A DNA stretch of 64,000 bases from Inia geoffrensis (lineage: Eukaryota; Chordata; Mammalia; Artiodactyla; Iniidae), in NCBI GenBank assembly GCA_036417435.1, contig CM070903.1, positions 85,408,001 to 85,472,000 of the forward strand, given 5' to 3'. Under the pieces are notes generated by a model. The model saw only the letters and a program-made list of their open reading frames with translations. It had not been told where the DNA came from and ran no database searches. This document shows positions 12,801-22,262 of this stretch, piece by piece. The translations under genes and the position numbers were made by a program. Each line of letters begins with the position of its first letter. Position 1 is the first letter of the stretch.

Positions 12801-13362
12801 TATATGTAATTTAAAATCCTTTAGTAATTTATTATCATGAAATAGGTTAGAGTTTGATCCTTGCTGTTAATTTCCTTTGTAAGATTGCCACAAAGTGCAA
12901 AAAAAGATTAACTCCAACCTACTGTGCTTTCAGCAGCACTGGCAGCATGTCATCATGTCAAGGTCAGATTTGACCAAATTACTTCAGTGGCCTGGCTTCA
13001 GCGGCCTTCAGAAAACCATAATATTATTAGTTACCAGAAGGGTTATTTTTTTATCATTCAAGGAATTATCAAGTGTTGGAATAATAGAGAAGAGAGAAAG
13101 GAATACTCTAGGTAGAAACTCTAAAGAGCTAGAAATTTGGAAGTCCTGTCAGCGGGAATACTTATAATGACATACATTAACAATTATGGGGAAGATATTT
13201 TAAAAAAATAAAGGGTTCTATTAAAATGTTAGCCTTATTTCTGCTTTTCTTTCCTTTCTCCCATCCCCCCCGCCCCCCACAGGAGCATGGCCTGTTCTTA
13301 TTGATGACTTTGTGGAATTTGCACGCCCTCAAATTGCTGGGACAAAAAGTACAACAGTGTAG
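1240..13362 (+). CDS. DCUN1D1: DCUN1D1 (DCN1-like protein 1), C-terminal four coding exons, spliced
   Basis: Spliced CDS join(1240..1370, 11519..11601, 11843..11939, 13283..13362), 391 nt, all introns GT-AG and phases compatible. It encodes residues ~131-259 of the 259-residue human protein, beginning [10 protein letters not shown] and ending [12 protein letters not shown]. The product is the scaffold-type E3 co-factor that brings the NEDD8-loaded E2 (UBC12) to cullin-RBX1 and so activates cullin-RING ubiquitin ligases. The part seen is most of the PONY/DCUN1 domain. The cullin-contacting DAD patch is intact: D211 (in IPKDTWN), A235 and D241 (in AWPVLIDD). The N-terminal UBA domain and the first ~130 residues are encoded upstream of the window. 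Identification rests on near-identity to the human protein as recalled; no frameshift or stop interrupts the exons, so this is the live gene and not a retrocopy. Its neighbour ATP11B converges on it from the right. Confidence 0.97.
2350..2565 (+). repeat. MIR-type ancient SINE
   Basis: Shows the MIR hallmarks: 'gtgtgctaaatactttacatac' early part and the core 'gatgaggaaactgaggca' with 'aagttaaataacttacccaa' after it. Family assignment from memory of the consensus. Confidence 0.75.
2633..2941 (-). mobile_element. CHR-type tRNA SINE, minus orientation, with 16-bp TSD
   Basis: Minus-strand head ggcttccctggtggcgcag ends at 2941 and a T-rich tail lies at the left. It is flanked by perfect direct repeats TGTACTAATCATTCTT at 2617-2632 and 2942-2957. 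The tRNA-like head with A/B-box-like GGTTCGAnnCC is followed by the long 'ggcccacgcaccgcgatgaag' body type. Confidence 0.93.
3331..3541 (+). mobile_element. CHR-2-type tRNA SINE, plus orientation, with TSD
   Basis: Complete short-form copy: head gggcttccctggtggcgcag, body through 'gagaggccacaacagtgaga', A-rich tail. TSD CAATTAACG at 3322-3330 and 3542-3550. This short form is the most cetacean-typical SINE in the window. Confidence 0.94.
3990..4345 (+). mobile_element. Two old L1 3'-end fragments, plus orientation
   Basis: Contains old L1 3'-UTR motifs: 'gaaaaatggttaagatgataca' followed by 'tgtgtatttaaccataat', then a second copy ending 'ccataaacctaaaactaaag' and an A-rich run near 4330. Assignment by recall of L1M consensus ends. 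Confidence 0.65.
5395..5590 (+). repeat. MIR-type ancient SINE
   Basis: 'aatgaggaaactcatggtcagagaggctgactt' region, then 'aaggtcacataactt' and 'gaattgggactcaacctcag', in MIR order. Confidence 0.7.
6052..6339 (-). mobile_element. CHR-type tRNA SINE, minus orientation
   Basis: Long-form copy: T-rich tail at the left, 'ggctgtgttgggtctttgtttctgtgc', ending ccaccagggaagccc at 6339. Target duplication not clear, so the left edge is approximate. Confidence 0.9.
6436..6650 (+). repeat. MIR-type ancient SINE
   Basis: 'accaggcactgttccaatg', 'attacaacaaccctgtgaggg' and 'gccagaggctacttaattagt' in MIR order. It is truncated on the right by unique sequence. Confidence 0.65.
6702..7007 (-). mobile_element. 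CHR-family SINE whose tail is a compound microsatellite, 11-bp TSD
   Basis: The SINE body (6907-7007, minus, 'gggtattccctggtggtccag' head) plus (CCCCT)n, (TG)n and (CCGT)n to its left are together flanked by perfect direct repeats CTAAAGGGCAG at 6691-6701 and 7008-7018. So the microsatellite arose in or from the 3' tail of this one insertion. Confidence 0.9.
6705..6906. repeat. Compound microsatellite (CCCCT)n-(TG)n-(CCGT)n
   Basis: (CCCCT)n with a few CCCT interruptions, ~6705-6834, then (TG)n to ~6889 with one TA step, then CCGT units to 6906. On the minus strand this reads as AGGGG repeats, many G4-runs in a row. Confidence 0.97.
7434..8590 (-). mobile_element. Old L1 (ORF2 C-end and 3' UTR), minus orientation, split by a younger L1
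   Basis: Left part 7434-7619 and right part 7875-8590 belong together. The right part translates on the minus strand to L1 ORF2 C-terminal remains (~8373-8570, including [17 protein letters not shown]). The younger L1 end sits between them. Frames are broken. Confidence 0.8.
7620..7865 (-). mobile_element. 5'-truncated L1 3'-UTR fragment, minus orientation, with TSD
   Basis: T-rich start, 'attgaaatatagttgatgta' and 'gttccctgtgctatatagta' are the standard cetartiodactyl L1 3' end. TSD TAGGGTTCA at 7611-7619 and 7866-7874. Confidence 0.85.
8825..9000 (+). repeat. Possible degraded MER5-like hAT element
   Basis: 'tttggggatatttggaaatgtggggg' and 'gagaaacactg' resemble MER5A halves, but it is much decayed. 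Confidence 0.4.
10978..11215 (+). mobile_element. MER5A (non-autonomous hAT-Charlie DNA transposon)
   Basis: 'gggggcagttttgcctccca', 'ctactggcatctagtgg' and 'aatgcacaggacagc' followed by 'gaaagtgctgaggtcaagaaatactgg' match MER5A in order. Confidence 0.85.
11216..11350 (+). repeat. MIR fragment
   Basis: 'gagcgagtattatgcttacc' with 'tatctcatttaaacttcag' and 'atgaggtaagtgatatcct'. Short and decayed. Confidence 0.5.
11519..11601 (+). CDS. DCUN1D1: DCUN1D1 coding exon (residues ~174-201)
   Basis: The acceptor tattacag ends at 11518 and the donor gtaagt starts at 11602. The exon is 83 nt: two bases finishing D174, then 27 codons ([12 protein letters not shown]...NKFLL). The conserved AYWNLVL and LWNKFL segments are helical PONY-domain core. 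The preceding intron is ~10.1 kb. Confidence 0.97.
11843..11939 (+). CDS. DCUN1D1: DCUN1D1 coding exon (residues ~202-233)
   Basis: The acceptor is a T-tract followed by aatag ending at 11842; the donor gtaatg starts at 11940. The exon is 97 nt: 32 codons ([13 protein letters not shown]...SNYDEE) plus one base of G234. It carries D211, one of the three DAD-patch residues that grip the cullin WHB domain. The intron before it is only 241 bp. Confidence 0.97.
11940..13282 (+). other. DCUN1D1 last intron (1.34 kb)
   Basis: Donor gtaatg to acceptor cccacag. It contains an L2/MIR-like piece at ~12285-12390 ('gcattcagtaaatattcactg'). The rest is unrecognised AT-rich sequence. Its open frames (e.g. 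12895-13167) have no family resemblance. Confidence 0.85.
13283..13362 (+). CDS. DCUN1D1: DCUN1D1 last coding exon with stop codon
   Basis: A C/T-rich tract leads to the acceptor cccacag ending at 13282. Two bases finish G234, then [19 protein letters not shown]...STTV and TAG at 13360-13362. It carries the DAD-patch residues A235 and D241. The exon runs on into the 3' UTR without another splice site that I can support. Confidence 0.97.
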
Positions 13363-13399
13363 CACTAAAGGAACCTTCTAGAATGTACATAGTCTGTAC

Positions 13400-13405
13400 A
13401 ATAAA
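13400..13405 (+). terminator. Candidate proximal poly(A) signal of DCUN1D1
   Basis: AATAAA 38 nt after the stop codon, with a T/G-rich stretch (13430-13445) at the distance expected of a downstream element. Use would give a very short 3' UTR. Confidence 0.45.
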
Positions 13406-15696
13406 TACAATGGAAAATTGCACAGTCAATTTCTGCTGGCTGGACTGAACTGAAGATCAATCCTCACAATTCAGACTGAGGGTTGAGACAAAACTTTAAG
13501 GATACATCTTGGACCATATCGTATTTCATTCTTCTAATGGTGGTTTGGGCTTGTCTTCTAGTCTGGGCCGCTCTAAACATTTATTATTCCAACATTGTGG
13601 ATTTCATCTTATATCTGTGGACCATCCTAGTTTATTCTCCCATAAGTCTTAGAAGCTTTATGGTGATTATTTTGAAGTTTCCATTCTTGCATAAAGCACA
13701 ATGCTGTCTTCATCAGAAAACAGTTTGGCGTAAGAATTAAACATGTGAACATCACAGTTTATAAAAACTTCTTAAATATATGCTTTGGGCTAGTTGCAAA
13801 GACTATGCTGATAGCACTTCCAGTGAGAGTGATATATTTAAGTGTACCAGATCTGGAATGGTGTTTTGGTATGGGGGGATTTTTTTTTTTCCTGGCAAAT
13901 CACATGTATTGTTAATGTGAGTAGAGTATCTGTTGAAAAAAAAGTCAAAATAACCAACGTGAAAAATTTTTAGGATAACTTGGTGTGCCTACCCAAAATT
14001 TTACTGTGTTTTAGACCCTCGATTTCAGAAGGTTCCACAGAACTAGTCTGCACTTATCTTACCCATGTTTATATATAGTTGTCTTACAGGGGGTTTTATT
14101 TAGAAAAACATCTGCATAATGTTAGATTCTACTCCTGTCTACATTATGCACTCCATAATTGGATTTCACTATGATTTTGAAACGCTTATATGCCTGTCGA
14201 GTAAGTTAAACTATTTAATTTGTTTTGAATGTTTTAGATTGCTACATAATACAATATTCTAAATTTAGGCATGAGGGTTTATTTTTGTTTTTTGGGGGTT
14301 TTTTGGTCAGCGCACTATGGAACACAAATGAAATTCTCTTAATTTATAAGAAGATAGTAGGAATTAAATTTTGAAAATGGTTGTAATGAGCCATAAAGTT
14401 CAATTCTTATAATATAGGTACTGCTCTTTCAGACAAATAGTCCATTTTTGATGACTTCTTATTTTGTTGAAATTGCTTTAACTGCTAATCACTGTGGTTG
14501 CCAAATATTTCAGGAGCAAAGATTTTCAAGCAGGCATGCACTTGATGCAAAGTACCAGTCTGGCTTTTGTTTTCGTAAATTATTTAATTTTTACTGTTCT
14601 TTGTTTCAATCAGATTAGCTCAGTTTTCACATCAAAGCAGAACTCTGTCTTGTATGTTTTTTTTTTTTCCTTCATTACAAGACCCATGAACTGCTTTCAT
14701 GCTGAAAATGCTCATTTCTTTGTTCACTTCTTGACCTGTGAAGAAGGTGTTTATTGTTTTCTTAAACATTTCTATAAGGCAGGTTAAAAAATGTAAAATT
14801 TCTGATATTGGATGACTGGTTTTTAGCAGGAGTAGATTTTGCTTGGTGTATCCAGGCACTCTAAGTTCTAATGTTGAAATTATCAAAGGTATGTACTTCA
14901 GAATAGCAGTACTTATAAGATATATGCGGAAATGATTTTAAGAAACAATGATATAGTAAAACTACTTTTTATTTACGATTTTGAAATTGGCTAGAAAGCT
15001 TTCCCCATAGATATTAATATTCTAATCATAACTTTAACTCAAGAATATGATTCTATCAAAAGAAAATTTTGAAAATTCTATTCAGGTTACTGGAATTGGT
15101 TATTAAAAAAAGAAAAGAAAAAAGAAGAATCCTGCTGCTTTCAGTATTTCCTGATTTCATATTTGTAAATATTAAGAGGAACTTCAATTATGAAAAATTT
15201 TTTAAAGATATATATATATAAATGTACTATTTTGTTTCCTGTCTTGAAGATTTTGAGTTATGGTATTGTTTTTGAATTGATTAATTAACTCCGGTATGCT
15301 GTGTTTTGAAATGAGATCCGATTAGCGTTTTTTCCCCAATATAAATTGTTTTTCATAAAAGTCTGATATTGATTCGTGGCCTAGTGCCTTGGGTTTTACA
15401 GACTTTTCCTTTTAAATGCAAGACCTTTTCAACAAAATAGTGTTTGTCATCAGTTTGGTACTAAACATTTATAATTACTATGTAATTATAAACAAAAATA
15501 CATAAAGCTTTGAATATAATCATGTAGCATAAAAGTTAAGGTTGTTAACTCTATGATGGCATCTTAGAATTAAACAATACTATTACTAGGGCTGAAAAGA
15601 GAAGACTGATTTAATGTGGTGTGGTTATTCTGAGAATACATGTCTGGTTACAGGGAATACTTTGTACTAAAAAATGCTTACACATAATGGCCGTGT

Positions 15697-15787
15697 GTGT
15701 GTGAGTGTGTGTGAAAGAGAGATTGACAGGTTGAAAGAGACACACATGCTCACACACACACACACACACACGTACACACACACACAA
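15697..15787. repeat. (GT)n / (CA)n microsatellite pair
   Basis: A GT-rich run (15697-15716) and a CA-rich run (15751-15787) face each other with ~35 nt between, so the RNA could fold into a GU-CA stem within the presumed DCUN1D1 3' UTR. Confidence 0.85.
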
Positions 15788-16661
15788 CTTGAATTGCTTT
15801 AATTCATTAGTGTTTCAGTCTTCATTCTGGTAAACTCCCCATGCTGATTCTTTGTTTTAAACTGAACCACAGGTACAGTTTCCTTTTTGCCAAATGTCAA
15901 AACAGGTACACATTTTACAATGTAATGCTTTTTAAATAGTAAAGTGTATAAAATTAGAAGTGCCCACATATAAAAATACTTGAGATCAAGATTATCTTTA
16001 GTGACTATCATCTGCATATCTCTGTAAGTTCAATTGTGTTTCTTACATCCCTGTCATATTACCAACAGAGGCAATAAAAGCTTCAGTGAAATTGCCATGA
16101 CTAAATCTTTTCACATATTATTTCAGTGTAATACTTTTAAAGACTAAAATATACCGGAAAACTTTTCCAGAAAGGATAATTATTTATGGAAAGAGCATTA
16201 TAATGGCAAGTTTTGGGGAGAAAAGACATGCCAAGTCTTGTTTACTACATTTAAAATGTTTACAACTATACTGGGCTGCTTTATTTAATTAACAGTACTG
16301 TAGTTGTGTAATACGGCTTTGTAAGTATGTGTTCTTCATTAGACTTTTAAAAAGTTTTAATGAGAGAAAGAAAACTTAATAAAATAACATGGGAAATCTT
16401 TTATATAATATGCTTACTGGGGAATTCTTATTTAAGCAAGGTATACTATTTTTTTTTCCTCAGAAAGATTTAAGTGAATGAAGTGTTCATCTATTTTTTA
16501 TTTGATGATAATCAAGAGGTTTGAGTAGTTGTAGCCAGTTTAATGTGCACTTTGCTTACATTTTTAAAATCATGTTACAATGAAGACTACGTATTGTAAA
16601 CCTTCTGTAACTTCTACGTATGAATGACAGAAGAAAGTTAAACCTAATGAAAGAATTTTGG

Positions 16662-16667
16662 AATAAA
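16662..16667 (+). terminator. Candidate distal poly(A) signal of DCUN1D1
   Basis: AATAAA inside a short A-run, followed by a GTGGTGCTGGGG-type G/T-rich element ~10-20 nt on. Other AATAAA hexamers at 16073-16078 and 16378-16383 are alternatives. Chosen as distal because the next ~1.9 kb holds no better signal. Confidence 0.35.
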
Positions 16668-16690
16668 AAAAGGAAAGTGGTGCTGGGGAA

Positions 16691-18595
16691 ATTTATTATA
16701 GTTCACGAAGTATGCCTTTGTAAACCTGAATCAACTTTTAGCAAGAATTAATTTATGGAGTTCTAAATGTTAAATTGTGTATATTTAATAGAAAATACTT
16801 ACTTGACACCTCAGCAGTTTTCTTTAAATGTTACTTTATACTTTCAACAATATGATTTATATTGCATACATAGATGTTTTGATAAGATTTTATCAAATTT
16901 GATAATGTAATGATAAAATGTTTTTAAAATGTGAACTATTTAACATATAACTTAATATCTGAGGACGCAATACCTGAATTGTGATTTCTACATAATGTGA
17001 TAATTAGGGTTCAAATTATGGCTCATCATTTAATTGATTATAAACGAGTATATTTCTGAACTCTTTACTTGCCTCCATTTTTACAATCATATAGCAATAA
17101 TTTCTATTTTTATTTTATAAAAATGTGGTGAAGTTATATATCATGATACCTTTACCTTTGATTTCTGAAGGGGAAGGGGTTTATATTTTGTAGTTGATAA
17201 ATTTGAAAATTCCTAATAGTACAAATCCCCTTTTCCAGGTTTACCCTTTTTACTATTTGTCCCTATTTTGGTTGAATATTTGCTTGATTTGTACCTGATT
17301 CTGGAGGCAGATAGTCCTGTTTTTGTTTTTTTTTTTCTTAATTCATAATACAGTTACATAAATGGTTTTACCAGAGCATTCTTGCCATCTATTTTCTTTA
17401 CTGCCTGTTGGGTAATTGGCATTTCTTGCTGACAAACTCATTTATTTGACACTTTTCCACTAGGCTCAGTGTTTGTGTTAATGTGGCTTTTGACTTCTCT
17501 TTTGTTGGTCTTTTTTTAATCTGTCATAATAAGGAAATTATGATAAAATGTGCACAGCCATTGTAAAAGTAGATGGAATTCCCAAAAAGTAATGTCTTAT
17601 TTATGGAGTTTTAAAGACAAATTATTTGGGGAATCATTTTATAATTAATCCATTTTAAAAATTGAGTTCCTAAAAAGTATATTTTTAATCAAGTATATCC
17701 AAGTTTTTCTTAAAAGTATTGCTTTTATGTATTTTCAGCTTACCTTTTCTGTATTTGTGCTGTGCAGAAGTCAGTGTAGCTTGTAACTTAAAGCATTTGT
17801 TTTCAAGCCATACCTTGAGGCTGCTGCAGTTATGAGGTTGGAAGCTTTCTATTTTATCTCTTGTATGTTATTGGTGTTTCATATGAGATTTGGTTTGGGG
17901 AAAAAATGTTTGGTTAAAACAATGTTTGTTTTAATGACTGGCTTAAAGGGAACATAACCTCTTTGGCAGATTTTTCAGTGGAATGGGAAGAGATGGAGTC
18001 AGAATCCATCAAATAAGTTTAAAACAAACAATAATTTTTAACCAAAATAGTGAAAACAAAGCTTGATTTGAAACTTCATTGTTGCAAAGTTTGGAAACTT
18101 AACAGACGGCAGCATGTGAGTAACTTAATGAACAAAGCAAAGAAAAAAAGGATAATATTCATTTTATATTTAGAATGTATATATGTATTTAGGTAGATGT
18201 TTAATATAACTACTTAAAATTTTATTTCAGGTTGTGAAATATTTTAAGAAAACATTGGATTTAATGGAAAACTTGAGCGGTGCCAAATGAGATTTTTATG
18301 GAAAGGGACACTGTAGGGCATAAGTTTAGGAGAAAACAAAATGGCTAAGGGGAAATACTAAGGAAAGCTCTAGACAGTGATTTTTGTCACATAGTTACAT
18401 GACACAGAGCTTAAAGAGCAATATTTGATCAGTAAGGTTTAGAGATGTGTGTACTTGGAATCCTTTGAAAATAGCCAGTTTAGTTTTCAATATTCTTAAT
18501 CCTGAGAGTATGTTAGAATTAAATATATTGAAATTATATGAAATGAAAGCCAGAGCTTTAAAATAGTCATTCCTAAGACTTTATTGTGACAGTAC
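16691..18595. other. Unique AT-rich intergenic DNA, nothing recognised
   Basis: No interspersed repeat, exon or signal that I can support, apart from short T-tracts (e.g. ~17325). It may still be distal DCUN1D1 3' UTR. Confidence 0.5.
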
Positions 18596-19320
18596 TCAAC
18601 AACAACTTTATTGAGCTATAATTTACACACCGTAAAATCCACCCATTGTAAGTGTATAATTCAGTGGTTTTAGTAAATTCATGGAGTTGCAAAACCATCA
18701 TCACAATCCAGTTTTAGAAAATTTCCATCAGCCCATAAAAGTTCCCCTCATGGTCCTTTGCAGTTAGTTCCTTTTCCTACCCCAAGCAGCCACACTAATC
18801 TGTTTCTATAAATTTTCCCTGTCTAGAAATTACATGTGAATAGAACCATACAATTTGAAGTCTTTTGTATCTGGCTTCTTTCCCTTGGCATAATGTTTTT
18901 GAGGTTCATCCGTGTTATAGCATATACCTGTACTTTAGTTCTTTTAGTTGCTATATAGTATTCCATTGTACGGATATACTACATTTTGTTTATTCATTCA
19001 CCAGTGGGACATTTGGATTGTTTACATTTTTGGTTATGAATAGTAACTCTGTGGACATTCCCCATATTTGTCATTGTGTGGACACATATTTTAATTTCTT
19101 TTAGGTAGATTCCTAGGAGTGTAATTGTCGGGTTGTTTGGAAATTTTGTTTGACTTTCTAAACTGCCAATCTGTTTTCCAAGGTGGCTGTACCATTTAAA
19201 AATATTCCTATCACAATGCATAAGGGTTGCAGCTTCTCTAAATCCTAGTGAATGTTTATTATTATTACTATTATTATTGTCATTCTGGTGGATATGTATC
19301 TTAAGTGTGCAAGTTATATA
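18596..19320 (-). mobile_element. Old L1 3' end, minus orientation
   Basis: 'tttattgagctataatttaca', 'gtataattcagtggttttagta' and 'tggctgtaccatttaaaaat' are older-L1 3'-UTR and ORF2 C-end motifs in reverse. ORF2 remnants (minus) at 18994-19221 are broken. Confidence 0.8.
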
Positions 19321-19372
19321 TATCTAGCTATTCTAATTCACATGTCTGTAGGATGTGCAATTTGGGTAAGTA

Positions 19373-19450
19373 TTGGGTTGGCCAAAACGTTCGTTTGGGT
19401 TTCCCATACGATGTAATGGAAAATCCCCAATGAACGTTTTGGCCAACTCA
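19373..19450. mobile_element. Palindromic mariner MITE (~80 bp), cetartiodactyl type
   Basis: Left arm TTGGGTTGGCCAAAACGTTC and right arm GAACGTTTTGGCCAACTCA are near-perfect inverted repeats, extending inward (TTTGGG...CCCCAA, ATGGGAAA/ATGGAAAA). A TA dinucleotide lies immediately left of the left arm. The TIR is that of the mariner group whose short derivatives give the bovine miR-2284/2285 family. It encodes nothing and can fold as one long hairpin. Confidence 0.85.
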
Positions 19451-19867
19451 GCATAAGGTGGTCTGAGAGATTGCTGTAAAATTACTTGCAATGTACTTAT
19501 CCTTACTTGAAGGCACTATTTTCTGTAACCAGTGAGGGTAGTTGTTATACCCTTCCAGTGGGAGTTCCAGTCCCTTAGTGAACTCTGGTGAGGAGATAAA
19601 CTGTGTAGGTAAAGAGTGATGCTGATGGCTGTTGCTTTGTGCTGTTGTGTGTACGGTGATTGATATAACTACCCAGTTAGCCTGTGACTGGTGGTAATAC
19701 TTAAAACGCTGTATACGTAATTTGTACAGATATGTCAGTCTCATTATTAATTTTCTCAGAGCTCTTTTGCTTTGAGAAATTAAGTTTGTAAAACTTTAGT
19801 TGATACTGTTTAGTTGCTGCCAGCCACCTGTGCTCTTAATACATAGTGGACATTGGCGTAGTGTTTA
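19451..19867. other. Unrecognised spacer
   Basis: No repeat or gene recognised. A 98-codon open frame on the minus strand (19448-19744) lacks any family resemblance and has no exon support. Confidence 0.5.
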
Positions 19868-20265
19868 TTTTTAATGCTAAATTTCAGAATATACAAAATA
19901 GTATGATGAACTTACTTCAGCGTAATCAATTCATGGCCGATCTTGATTTATCTATATGCCACCCATCTTCCCAACCCTGATTTATTTTGAAGCAAATCCC
20001 AGGTAGCAAGTAGTTTCATTTGTAAATATTTCAGTTATGTATGTCTGAAAGAAAAAGCTCTTAAAGATAACCACAATACTGTTATCACACTTAAATGTTA
20101 ACAATTTATTAATAATTATTCAGTTAGCATTTAAAATTGTCTCATAATTAATTTTCCAGTTCAAGTCAGGTTTCAAATAAGGTCCATATGTTGCATATAT
20201 CTCTGAATTTCTTTTAACTTATGGATCCCCATACCCGCCTCTCCTCAGCTCGGAATTCATTTGTT
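19868..20265. repeat. Ancient interspersed repeat, probably old L1M-type
   Basis: 'tttgaagcaaatcccaggtag', 'tgtaaatatttcagttatgt' and 'aaataaggtccatatgttgca' form a series I know as a common old mammalian repeat. The exact family is uncertain. Confidence 0.5.
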
Positions 20266-20439
20266 TGAAAATGCAGTGGTTGCTTTAAATTTTTAAAGTT
20301 CTATGCAATTATATTTAAGGTGATATTTGATGTACTTAATCAAAAAATACTGTTAACTTGAAAATATTTTGGAAGTTAATGAAGTGTGGTCTAGGAAGCC
20401 ACAATAATTGTATCAACAGACATTCCCTTAACTTTAAAA

Positions 20440-20845
20440 TATAACGGGACTTGTATCCAGGATATATAAAGAACTCTTACAACTTAAGAATAGAAAGACA
20501 ACACAATTTACAAATGAGCAAAGTATTTGAATAGACCTTTCTCCACAATGTATATACAAATGGCTAATGAGCACATGAAAAAATGCTCAACCTCATTAGT
20601 CATTAGGGAAATGAAAATCAAAACCACAGAGAGTTATCACTTCACACCCCAAGGATTACTTTAATAAAAATGGACAAGTGTTGAAGAGCATGTAGATGAA
20701 TAGGAACCTTGGTACATTGGTGGGAATGTAACATGGTGCAGCAGCTGTGGAACACGGTTTGGCTGTTCCTCAAGTTAAACATAGAGTTAACATATGACTC
20801 AGCAATTCCACTCCTACAAATAGACTTGAAAACATATTCACATTC
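20440..20845 (+). mobile_element. L1 ORF2 C-terminal fragment, plus orientation
   Basis: Contains 'gtatccaggatatataaaga', 'ctcattagtcattagggaaatg' and 'gactcagcaattccactcct', standard ORF2 3' region in plus orientation. All frames are broken. Confidence 0.85.
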
Positions 20846-22262
20846 CAGCCCCTGGTAACCACTGTCTTACTTTGTCTATGAATTTGATTATTTTAGGTAC
20901 TTCATGTAAATGAAATCACACAGTATTTGTCTTTTTTGTGATTGGCTTGTTTCACTTAGCATAATGTCCTCAAGCTTCACCTTTGTTGCAGAATGTGACA
21001 GGAATTCATTCCTTTTAAAGGCTGAATAATATTCCATTGTAACTATCACATTTTATTTTGCTTATCCATTTATCTGTTAGTGGACATTTGGCTATTGTGA
21101 ACAGTGCTGCTGTGAACATACATGTGCAAGTATCTCTTTGAGATCCTTTCAGTTCTTTAGGTTACGTACCCAGAAGTGCTATTGCTGGATCCTATGACAG
21201 TTCTAGTTTAAATTTTTTGTGGAACTTCTATACCGTTTTCCATAGCAGTCACACCATTTTACAATCCTACCAACAGTGCACAAGGGTTCAAGTTTCTCCA
21301 CATCTTCATCATTACTTATTTCCTCCCTCCCTCCCTCCCTCCCTCCCTCCCTCCCTCCCTCCCTTCCTTTTTTTTTTTTTTTTTTATACTAGACATCCTA
21401 ATGGATATGAGGTAATATCTCATTGTGGTTTTGAATTGCATTTCTCTGGTTAGTGATATTGAGCATCTTTTCACATGCTTGTTGGTCATTTGTATATCAT
21501 CTTTGTAAAGATGACTATTCAAGTCTTTTGTCCATTTTTGAATTGGGTTATTTGATTTTTTTGGTGTTGAGTTGTAGGAGTTCTTTTGATATTCTAGATA
21601 TTAAGCATCTGGCCTTAGGTTATTAAGTCCAATGTGTCTATATTGATTTTCTGTTGATGATTTCTGTCTGGATGATTGATGAAAATGGGATATTGAAGTC
21701 CCCTACTATTATTATATTGCTATTTCTCTCTTTAGATTTCTTCTTTTATTTTGCTTTATATTAAAACAAAATAAGGGTTTGTGTGTATGTGTATGGAATC
21801 TTGGATTTTCAACATGAAAGATAATATCTGCAAACATAATTTTTCTTCTTTCCAATTTCAATGATTTTTAATTCTTTTTCTTTCCTAATTGCTCCGACTA
21901 GGACTTCAAAAAACATGTAGAATAGAAGTGGCAAGAGTGGGCATCCTTGTGTTATTCCTGATCTTAGAGGAAAAGCTTTGCATCTTTTACCATTGAAGTA
22001 TAATGTTAGCAGTGGGATTTTCCTATATGGTCTTTATTATGCTGAGGTAGTTTCCTTCTATTCCTGGTTTGTTGATTTTTTCTTGGGGGGGGGGGTGTCA
22101 GGAAAGGGTGTTGAGTCTTATCAAATGCTTTTCTGAATCACTATGATCATGTGGTTTTTGTCCTTCACTCTGTTAATGTGGTATATTAGAATGATTGATT
22201 TTCATGTGTTGAACCGTCCTTGCATTCCAGGAATAACTCCCACTTTGTCATGTTGTATAATT
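20846..22262 (-). mobile_element. L1 ORF2/3'-UTR fragments, minus orientation, with (CCCT)n
   Basis: From 'ccagcccctggtaaccactg' through 'ctgaataatattccattgta' to 'gttgaaccgtccttgcattcc', in reverse L1 order, with a (CCCT)n/T-tract at 21321-21386 and a G-run at ~22085. It probably comprises more than one fragment: the step near 21620 skips part of ORF2. Confidence 0.8.

Larger units (their letters stand above)
13363..16690 (+). other. DCUN1D1: DCUN1D1 3' UTR (right end inferred)
   Basis: After the stop codon comes an AT-rich stretch with no SINE or LINE, unlike the flanking DNA, as expected of a long mammalian 3' UTR under constraint. Canonical AATAAA signals occur at 13400-13405 (38 nt after the stop, with a T/G-rich stretch ~25-40 nt on), 16073-16078, 16378-16383 and 16662-16667. 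The last is followed closely by a G/T-rich run. The right boundary is inference: the transcript could end early (13.4 kb), at ~16.1-16.7 kb, or run further. A GT/CA microsatellite lies inside at 15697-15787. Confidence 0.6.

Noticed and set aside
12895..13167. A 90-codon frame in the last DCUN1D1 intron as a possible alternative exon
   Set aside because: No acceptor/donor pair in frame with the flanking exons and no resemblance to a DCUN1D1 isoform I know.
13483..13740. An 85-codon plus-strand open frame after the DCUN1D1 stop
   Set aside because: It lies in the 3' UTR, begins 121 nt past the stop and has a hydrophobic but family-less product. Chance frame in AT-rich DNA.
20440..22262. A single L1 with a 5' inversion (twin priming)
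   Set aside because: The plus part lies left of the minus part, and both represent the 3' half of L1. Twin priming would pair an inverted 5' piece with a 3' piece in the other layout, so these are separate insertions.
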